Positions 24,737 to 31,343 of a DNA stretch of 31,343 nt are shown here, in pieces (the first letter of the stretch is position 1; every line of letters starts with the position of its first letter). Origin of the DNA: an uncultured Clostridia bacterium (GTDB lineage: Bacteria; Bacillota; Clostridia; TANB77; CAG-508); the NCBI GenBank assembly GCA_948485625.1, contig CAOMRW010000012.1:3423-34765 (forward strand), read 5' to 3'. The position numbers and the translations under genes are program-made. The notes under the pieces are model-generated. The model searched no databases and was not told the origin of the DNA. It saw only the letters and a list, made by a program, of their open reading frames with translations.

Positions 24737-24765
24737 ATTATAACACACCGTTTTTTAAAAGTAAA
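24737..24765 (-). promoter_or_regulatory. Promoter of the Ig-like/CmpB/GGDEF operon
   Basis: TTTACT (24765-24760), 17 bases, TATAAT (24742-24737) with an extended TGT before it. Confidence 0.65.
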
Positions 24766-24893
24766 CCAATATTATCAAATTTTATATGTTACAATTAAGA
24801 GTTTTTAAATTCGCCACTGAAATTGTAAATATATAATTTTTTGAACAACCAACTATTTACAAATAACTACAACTTGCACTAAACCAAAAGAAA

Positions 24894-24921
24894 AAATAAG
24901 GCAGAATCCTCCACCTTATTT
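24894..24921 (-). terminator. Terminator of the adhesin gene
   Basis: 8-bp stem AAATAAGG / CCTTATTT followed in the minus direction by TTTCTTTT, 10 bases after the stop codon. Confidence 0.8.
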
Positions 24922-24931
24922 CAAAATTTTA

Positions 24932-27900
24932 TTATAATACAAACTTCTTAATCAACACTATTCCACTAGCAATCGTAATCAAAATAGCAAATCCTAAAGT
25001 GAAATACAATTTTGCTCCACCTGTTGAAACTGATATCAATACAGGAGCATCATCTTGGTCATCTTCTTCTGGAACTCTATTATTAGGAGTTGAATCTCTA
25101 TCTGGTACATCTTTATCATTATAGTCCTCAGATATCTCAGCAATATTTACCTTTAATCCCATATTATCTTTTCCATTTATCCATGTAAGTGTAACTTGTA
25201 CTTCGGCACTTTCACCAGGTTTTAATAGTGTATTCTCCAATTTTCTTGTTGCAATAACATTATTACCTTTATCTGTCCAATCTGGGTTATCTGCTGCTAC
25301 AAATTTCAATCCTGCTGGAACATAATCTGTAATCTCTTTTGCATAACCAGCAATATCTCCCTCATTTGTTACTCTAATTGAATATTTGAATTTAACTTGT
25401 AATGAGTTTAATTTCTTTCTATTCAACTCAACTTTAACTACCTGTTCAGGATCATCTTCAGCCTTATGCCCTGTTTGTGTCACAGTCTCTTTTCCGTTTT
25501 CTATTACTATTGCATGTGTTACCCATTTTCTTAATGCCAAATCAAAATAATTTAATTTAATATATTCTTTATCTTGATCATCTTCTCCTTCAATCCATTT
25601 ATCTGGTGTTGAATCTTTATCATCAACTGGATTTCCATCTTTATCTGTATCATCTGATATTTGAGCAGAATTTATAATAATTCTATCTGAACCATTTGGC
25701 TCTATTACTTCAAATGCAACTTTAACATCAGCATAATCTGGATTTGAATCAGAGATTTCTTTATCTTTATCAAAAGCTGTTAACAATGCTGGATTTTCTT
25801 TTATACTTTCATCCTTTTTCATTCTTTCTTCGCCTTGTTCTTTTGATAAATAATCTGTTGTTATTTTTACAGCTTTAGCAACATCCTCTGTCTCTTTTCC
25901 ATCTTTATCATACATTATCCATCTATATTCCTTATTCAAGTCATTTTCTGGTAAGTATTTTAATCCATCTGGAATATCATCAGTCACTCTACTTGCAAAT
26001 CCATCAATTTCGCCCTCATTAAATACTCTTATTGTATAAATAACTATATCACTTGTTACAACATCTACTGGTTCTTTTGTATGTTCATATGTTATTTGAT
26101 TATTTTCTTTATCATATTTTATTTGTGGAATTCTAGAAGTTACTTCTTCTGAATTAACACCTGTTATAAATTTTCTTAATGCTAAATCAAATTCCTTAAC
26201 AATTACTTTATCAAAATCATCATCATCTTGTTGTCCTGGCACATAGTCATCTGTAATATCATCTTTATATGTTGGCAAATCTTTGTCACTTGGTAAAACT
26301 ACATTATTTGGCTTAGAGTCTCTGTCATTAATAGGATTTTTACTTTCATCCTTATTTACAGTAATATCAGCAATATTAGTAATTTTACCCTCTGCATTAT
26401 CTGTTACTCTACACATAATTGGTACTTCTTTATATGATAAAACAATCTCTCCATTATCATTTGTTGATATTTTATTAATTAGATGATTATCCAAATATGA
26501 TGTAGTAACAGTTCTTCCATCTTCTGATACACTCCATCCATATGTCTTTTTATTAAAATCATTATTAACAAATTCTAAATATGGTGGTAAATGGTCTTTT
26601 ATTTCACTTGCATAACCATTTATATCGCCTTCATTATAAACTCTTATCATATATACAACATAATCATTTTTAGTAACTTCAACTGGTTCCTTAGTATGAT
26701 TATATATAGCTGTTGTTATAATTTTTCCATCTTCACCTATAGTATTTAATTTTGATGTATCAACTATTGGAGCTCTTGTATAAGTTTTATCAGAATTCAT
26801 TAAATATTCTGAATCTTCTATTTTATCATCTTTGCTTACAGCAATTATAAACTTTCTTAATGCTAAATCAAATGATTGTAATATTAAATTGTCATAATCT
26901 TCATCATCTTCTTTATATACTGGCCATTTTTCGTCTTCATCATAATATTTATCTGAATCTTCTTTTCCCCATTTATCTGTGCTAGAATCTCTATCATCAA
27001 CTGGATTTCCATCAGCATCAGTATCATCTGTTATTGCAGCTTCATTTCTTATTGTAATTTTTGTAGCATCTTCAGCTACTACTTTCAAATATACAGAAAT
27101 CTCTTTATAATCAGGATTCTTATCATTAATTGTATTCTTATATTCTTTTGAAGCATCAAAAGCTTTTATTAGATTTGCTCCTGTATCCCTTATATCTGCA
27201 CCATTTCCTTTAGCTAAATAATCTGTTGAAATTAATTCAACCTTATTAGTAGTACTATTTACAGTATCAATATTCCATCTAGTTTGATTATATTTAATTG
27301 CATCTTTTTCTTGTTGAGATAATGTTGTATCTGCATCTAATTCACTATCATTCTTTTCAGACCAAATAAACTCTAAACCTTCTGGTATATCTTCAGTAAT
27401 CTCTGATGCATATCCATCGATATTTCCTTCATTATATATTCTAAATGTATATTTAACTATATCACCTTTTTTTACTGCTACAGGATTCTTATTAAGTTTA
27501 TATGTAGCTGTAGTTTCAGTTCCATTTGCTAGGTTTGTTATATCCACACTCTCAATTCTTTCAGGAACTTTGCTTCCATTAACTTCATCAATTTTCTTTA
27601 ATAATTTTAAATCAAATTGATAGTTCTTCACTTCTACATATATGTTTCCATCTTCATTTAAATATACCTTTGAAAAATCTTTATCTGAATCTTTTATACT
27701 ATTTCCATTTTCATCTTTAACATCATACTCTATAGTATCTACTTTGTAAGTTCCATTATCATTTTTCTTTTTAACCTTTATAGTTATTATTCCATTAAAC
27801 TTACAATACTTATCTGGTGCAACAGTTTCTTGTATCACATATTCATCTGGTGTTCCTAAATTTTCTTGAGTAATCTTAACATCTTTAGCTATTTCCAAAA

Positions 27901-29641
27901 TTCCTGTTACTTGTTTTATTTGACCATTTACTTTAAATGTTGCTTGACTATCTAATTGAACACCATTAGCGTCTTGTTTTACTAAAATAATATTATATGT
28001 ACCATCATTTTCTTTTTCTAATTTAACTTTTTCAAAGTCATCATCATCTTCTTGACCTTTATAATAATAGTTTGAATCAGCTAAATCAGCTTTATTATTA
28101 TTTCCTGTATAACTTGGTAAATTACTAATATTAGGAATAACAGATGGTGTTGAATCTTTATCTTTTCCTTCTTGATTTGTTATATAAACATTATCTACTG
28201 CATCATATTCTTCTGCTATCCATGCAACATTAGTTAATATTTTTTCACCAGCAGTACTTGCTGTAGCTGTAACTCTACATTCAATTGTTATTGTTTCTGA
28301 TTTTAAATCTCCTTGCTTATAAGCATCAAGATTTGTAGTATTACTAGAATCTCTTGTAATCAATACTTGTCTAGTTGAAGAATTATAATTTGCTGTAAAT
28401 CCAGATGTTGGTGTTACTATTCTAACAAATTCCAATCCCTCTGGTAATTGGTCTATAATCTTTGTTACTCTACCAGCTTTTTCTCCTTCATTATAAACAG
28501 TTAAGTTATATGTTATTAAATTTCCATTTTTTACAACAATTGGGTCTTTTCTGTGTTTATATGTCGCTGTTCCTTGTGTTTTTATTGTACTTTCATCAAT
28601 ATTTGGAACTCTTGTATTAGTTACAAGTTCTCCTTGAACTGCTGTTATATATTTTCTAAGACTCATATCAAATTCTTTTACTTTTTCAGGAATTTTTTCA
28701 ATAGTAATAAGTGGTTGTGTATTTTGTTCTGTTGCATTTGCATATAAAGTAACTTTAGTCTTAGGAACAGCTGTACCATTAGCATATGCTCCTGCATTAT
28801 TATTAGCTGTATAAATCAAGTAATTATATAATAAAACAGCTTGTTCTTGTCTATCTAATCCAGCTCCATACTGTCCTAGCTCACTTTGATTAAAATCATA
28901 TTTACTAAAACTTGTATATTTTTCTCCTCTTTTTTCCATATCTGATGTTTTATAAAATAACCATGAAGTTTTAGTTAAATCTCCACCATTTACAAAGTCA
29001 GTATCATAATTATCATAAACTCTACTAAAAACACCTTCTTCATCATGGTTTGTAAAATACCAAATAGCAGCTTGTTGAACAGCTTCTATATCACTATCAG
29101 TTAAAGGATTTTCATATTCGTCAGGAGATATTCCAGCAGCTTGTAGCAATGCTGTTTTTTCAGATTGAGTTGATATTCCATGTAAATACAATAAATCAGT
29201 TAAAGCTAATAAATTGTTATAATATCCATTAGTAGCAATTTTTCTCAAATATTCATTTCCTGAATCTTCTAATGCTTTCTTTTCAGTCTTTAAATCATAA
29301 GAAATTGTATATTCAGCAATATCTGTTATATTTCTAAATCCTACACCAGCTCTTACACAATAATAATTTCCAGTTGTATAATTTCCACCAGATTTATTAT
29401 TATATTTCACTATTTGCCATATTTTAGCTCCAACAATCGAATCAGTTGTTGATCCATTCTCATCTGGATTCTTTATTGCATATCCCATATTTTCAGGAAC
29501 TGTACCACTTCTAAACTCCTGTACACCAAAATATAATGGTGATGTAAGTGCTGTAGAAGCCTTTACCTCATTTGGCATTACCATCAATAATATTGCAATA
29601 ATGATACTCATAATTGATAAAATTACTCTTTTCTTATTCAT
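24932..29641 (-). CDS. Surface adhesin: thioester (TQXA) domain, SpaA-like domain, five DUF11-type repeats
   Basis: 1569 residues. A signal peptide (about 1-28, ending NEVKA) is followed by a thioester domain: NYYCVRAG (C95) and VQQAAIW (Q190) fit the Cys-Gln pair that forms a reactive internal thioester in Gram-positive adhesins. DUF11-like modules start near residues 324, 677, 924, 1151 and 1366, each beginning FDxxLRK or similar and containing the VYNEG and GYASEITE(D)xxPxGLxF signatures. They are linked by acidic, probably calcium-binding strings (TDxDGNPVDDxDS). A SpaA/Cna-B-like domain lies at about 548-673 (ILVKQD, VIQETVAPDKY). The C terminus has a membrane segment (about 1545-1565) and KKFVL, but no LPXTG; SVSTG just before it resembles the SPKTG-type sorting signals of some clostridia. 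It is divergent from dacF. Confidence 0.9.
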   Translation of the reverse strand: MNKKRVILSIMSIIIAILLMVMPNEVKASTALTSPLYFGVQEFRSGTVPENMGYAIKNPDENGSTTDSIVGAKIWQIVKYNNKSGGNYTTGNYYCVRAGVGFRNITDIAEYTISYDLKTEKKALEDSGNEYLRKIATNGYYNNLLALTDLLYLHGISTQSEKTALLQAAGISPDEYENPLTDSDIEAVQQAAIWYFTNHDEEGVFSRVYDNYDTDFVNGGDLTKTSWLFYKTSDMEKRGEKYTSFSKYDFNQSELGQYGAGLDRQEQAVLLYNYLIYTANNNAGAYANGTAVPKTKVTLYANATEQNTQPLITIEKIPEKVKEFDMSLRKYITAVQGELVTNTRVPNIDESTIKTQGTATYKHRKDPIVVKNGNLITYNLTVYNEGEKAGRVTKIIDQLPEGLEFVRIVTPTSGFTANYNSSTRQVLITRDSSNTTNLDAYKQGDLKSETITIECRVTATASTAGEKILTNVAWIAEEYDAVDNVYITNQEGKDKDSTPSVIPNISNLPSYTGNNNKADLADSNYYYKGQEDDDDFEKVKLEKENDGTYNIILVKQDANGVQLDSQATFKVNGQIKQVTGILEIAKDVKITQENLGTPDEYVIQETVAPDKYCKFNGIITIKVKKKNDNGTYKVDTIEYDVKDENGNSIKDSDKDFSKVYLNEDGNIYVEVKNYQFDLKLLKKIDEVNGSKVPERIESVDITNLANGTETTATYKLNKNPVAVKKGDIVKYTFRIYNEGNIDGYASEITEDIPEGLEFIWSEKNDSELDADTTLSQQEKDAIKYNQTRWNIDTVNSTTNKVELISTDYLAKGNGADIRDTGANLIKAFDASKEYKNTINDKNPDYKEISVYLKVVAEDATKITIRNEAAITDDTDADGNPVDDRDSSTDKWGKEDSDKYYDEDEKWPVYKEDDEDYDNLILQSFDLALRKFIIAVSKDDKIEDSEYLMNSDKTYTRAPIVDTSKLNTIGEDGKIITTAIYNHTKEPVEVTKNDYVVYMIRVYNEGDINGYASEIKDHLPPYLEFVNNDFNKKTYGWSVSEDGRTVTTSYLDNHLINKISTNDNGEIVLSYKEVPIMCRVTDNAEGKITNIADITVNKDESKNPINDRDSKPNNVVLPSDKDLPTYKDDITDDYVPGQQDDDDFDKVIVKEFDLALRKFITGVNSEEVTSRIPQIKYDKENNQITYEHTKEPVDVVTSDIVIYTIRVFNEGEIDGFASRVTDDIPDGLKYLPENDLNKEYRWIMYDKDGKETEDVAKAVKITTDYLSKEQGEERMKKDESIKENPALLTAFDKDKEISDSNPDYADVKVAFEVIEPNGSDRIIINSAQISDDTDKDGNPVDDKDSTPDKWIEGEDDQDKEYIKLNYFDLALRKWVTHAIVIENGKETVTQTGHKAEDDPEQVVKVELNRKKLNSLQVKFKYSIRVTNEGDIAGYAKEITDYVPAGLKFVAADNPDWTDKGNNVIATRKLENTLLKPGESAEVQVTLTWINGKDNMGLKVNIAEISEDYNDKDVPDRDSTPNNRVPEEDDQDDAPVLISVSTGGAKLYFTLGFAILITIASGIVLIKKFVL

Positions 29642-29679
29642 TATAAAATCTTCTCCTTTATATAAATAACATTAATTAT

Positions 29680-29708
29680 ATTTTATTTTATTAACTTATT
29701 GAAGTCAA
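29680..29708 (-). promoter_or_regulatory. Adhesin promoter, proximal
   Basis: TTGACT (29708-29703), 17 bases, TAAAAT (29685-29680). The -35 lies in a 14-bp palindrome (TATTGA-AG-TCAATA, 29697-29710) that could be an operator. Confidence 0.6.
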
Positions 29709-29756
29709 TAGGGTTTTAAGCATATTTTCACATAGTATTTTTTCTTTCTTTTAAAC

Positions 29757-29881
29757 ACTTACGGAAATACATTTAGTACAATAAAATATATCTTTTCGCC
29801 CATATTATAATTATATTACATTTTAGTTACAAAATCAAGATATTATGTGAATTAAATGTAATTTTATAGCCCTCCGTAAGT
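29757..29881. repeat. Spaced 9-bp inverted repeat around the distal adhesin promoter
   Basis: ACTTACGGA at 29757-29765 and TCCGTAAGT at 29873-29881 are perfect inverted copies 107 bases apart. Their midpoint falls on the promoter at 29804-29832. They are among the few GC-containing words in this AT-rich stretch. Confidence 0.6.
29804..29832 (-). promoter_or_regulatory. Adhesin promoter, distal
   Basis: TTGTAA (29832-29827), 17 bases, TATAAT (29809-29804). It would give a leader of about 160 bases before the adhesin start. The rest of the 380-base divergent region (29642-30021) has no gene; I could not place a clear dacF promoter in it. Confidence 0.6.
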
Positions 29882-30021
29882 ATTAAAAATTTTATATTTT
29901 TAAATATTATAATATAAATTTAAAAGATATAACTTTGCAAAATTTAATAATTTTAATTAAATCATTCATATTTATATCATAAAAATAACATTTTTTTATA
30001 TTATTAAATGAGAGGTGCGAA

Positions 30022-31290
30022 ATGAAAAAGAAATTATTAATTATACTTTTTTTATTCCTAACTATTACAACACATTTAGTTCCTATATCAATTGGAGATG
30101 ATATATCCGATGACGAAATAGTTGATGTAAATGCTGAAATAATATCCTCATCAACATCTGATTCAAAAATAACAATACCAGAAACCAATTCACGTGCATG
30201 TGTCGTAATTGACAGGAATACAAATACTATTCTATATGGAAAAAACGAGAACACTGTAAGAAAAATGGCTTCAACAACAAAAATAATGACTGCAACAATT
30301 ATTATAGAAAACTGCAATCTAGATGAAACAATAGAAATATCAAAAAAAGCTGCTGGAACTGGTGGTTCAAGGTTAGGTTTAAAAACAGGAGATAAAATTA
30401 CAATTAGAGATTTACTATATGGACTAATGCTATGCTCAGGAAATGATGCTGCTGTAGCACTTGCAGAGCATGCAGGAGGCAGTATTCAAGGATTCGCTGA
30501 ATTAATGAACACAAAAGCAAAAGAAATAGGACTATCAAATACTAACTTTGAAACACCACATGGTCTAGATGCTGATAAACATTATACAACAGCATATGAA
30601 CTTGCAATTCTATCTAATTATGCTCTAAATAATAAAACTTTTGCACAAATTGTGGGAACAAAGGATTATACTATTACAATAAATGGATATCCTAAAAAAC
30701 TATCTAATACTAATGAATTATTAGGTTCATTAAATGGTGTGTATGGCATTAAAACTGGTTTTACAAATGGAGCTAATAGATGTTTAGTTACAGCTTGTAA
30801 AAGAAACTCACTTGATATCATTTGTGTAGTATTAGGAGCAGATACAAAAAAATTCAGAACATCAGATAGTATAAAACTAATAAATTATACTTTTGATAAT
30901 TTTGAACTTGTTAATATTAAAGATTTAATTAATGAAGAATTTAAAAAATGGCAAAATATAAATTTAGAAAACTTTATTATAAACAAAGGAATAACAAATA
31001 ACATCAATATAGAAGTAGAAGCAATAGATAATGCTATAATTCCTATTAGAAAAGATTTAATTGATTCACTAAATATATCTATTGATTGCGAAATGCAATT
31101 TGAAGCACCATTAGCTGAAAAAACTTGTATCGGAAACATTCAAGTATACATATCTGAATATCTTACATTGAATTATAATATTTATAACAAAGACAAAATT
31201 AAGCATAAAACATGGAATTCTTACCTAGTTAATATATTAAAAAATTATTCTTCAATATTAGAATACAATTTAAAATCAAATATATTGTAG
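30022..31290 (+). CDS. dacF: D-alanyl-D-alanine carboxypeptidase (DacF/PBP5 family)
   Basis: 422 residues with a GAGAGGTG ribosome site. It trims the terminal D-Ala of peptidoglycan stem peptides outside the membrane. A signal peptide spans about residues 1-25. The penicillin-binding motifs are STTK at 84-87, SGN at 139-141 and KTG at 244-246, with the usual GxxxxT.....RDLLYGLMLCSGNDAA context. The C-terminal region (about 300-385) is the PBP5-type beta domain, and the last 25 residues may form an amphipathic membrane-binding helix (WNSYLVNILKNYSSILEY). Sporulation DacF and vegetative DacA are hard to separate by motif alone, so the symbol is tentative. Confidence 0.92.
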   Translation: MKKKLLIILFLFLTITTHLVPISIGDDISDDEIVDVNAEIISSSTSDSKITIPETNSRACVVIDRNTNTILYGKNENTVRKMASTTKIMTATIIIENCNLDETIEISKKAAGTGGSRLGLKTGDKITIRDLLYGLMLCSGNDAAVALAEHAGGSIQGFAELMNTKAKEIGLSNTNFETPHGLDADKHYTTAYELAILSNYALNNKTFAQIVGTKDYTITINGYPKKLSNTNELLGSLNGVYGIKTGFTNGANRCLVTACKRNSLDIICVVLGADTKKFRTSDSIKLINYTFDNFELVNIKDLINEEFKKWQNINLENFIINKGITNNINIEVEAIDNAIIPIRKDLIDSLNISIDCEMQFEAPLAEKTCIGNIQVYISEYLTLNYNIYNKDKIKHKTWNSYLVNILKNYSSILEYNLKSNIL

Positions 31291-31343
31291 TAAAACTTCG
31301 TTTATAATAAGTTTGTGGTGGTGATAGGGGGCCAGGTCTTAAA
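31291..31343. other. Window end, possible start of another GGGNCAGG-type repeat
   Basis: The last bases (GGGGGCCAGGTCTTA) are GC-rich for this genome and resemble the edge of a palindromic intergenic element cut by the window end. No gene is seen. Confidence 0.3.

Noticed and set aside
29642..30021. Riboswitch (c-di-GMP or similar) in the adhesin leader
   Set aside because: No conserved riboswitch core could be recognised, and the region is almost pure AT.
29907..30317. Minus-strand 136-residue frame overlapping dacF
   Set aside because: It is antisense to the dacF start, has no ribosome site and has a composition typical of a shadow frame.

Overview
The window is very AT-rich and comes from an endospore-forming member of the Bacillota, most likely an uncultured gut Clostridia. 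The evidence is SpoIIID, the spore protease YabG next to veg, AddB-type recombination, a Gram-positive thioester surface adhesin and near-consensus sigma-A promoters. The placement below phylum is inference from gene content. I see no rRNA, tRNA, CRISPR array or intact transposase.

Layout. 1-1.6 kb: the start of a repetitive coiled-coil gene and a plus-strand HEXXH protein. 1.6-11.4 kb, all minus strand: a GltD-like flavoprotein, family 4 uracil-DNA glycosylase, S66 peptidase, PgeF/YfiH, an MFS transporter, AddB and an OGG1-type glycosylase, punctuated by palindromic REP-like elements that often supply the stop codon of the upstream gene. 11.8-14.6 kb: a beta-CASP metallohydrolase and a run of small genes, several with broken frames, one clearly derived from a segment of PolC. 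14.8-17.5 kb: a putative PD-(D/E)XK nuclease, a candidate small RNA and a YitT-family protein. 17.6-21.2 kb: radical SAM (Elp3-like), RNase III, veg and yabG. 21.3-24.7 kb: two convergent SpoIIID paralogues, then REC-GGDEF, CmpB-like and Ig-like membrane proteins in one minus-strand series. 24.9-31.3 kb: a 1569-residue thioester adhesin divergent from a D-Ala-D-Ala carboxypeptidase.

The main discovery candidate is a recoding pattern. Four genes (gltD-like, a small hypothetical, the radical SAM gene and veg) are each split by one extra C. In every case the extra C stands directly before a Gly GGN codon and so makes an in-frame CGG. Skipping that C restores the full family-like protein. By eye I found in-frame CGG only six times in the window: at these four sites and twice in the SpoIIID-like gene, where it falls on conserved Arg positions. 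Either CGG is a near-unused codon that triggers +1 frameshifting (or CGGN quadruplet reading) in this organism, or there is a systematic sequencing artefact. Four independent pseudogenes, two of them in widely conserved genes, is the least attractive reading.
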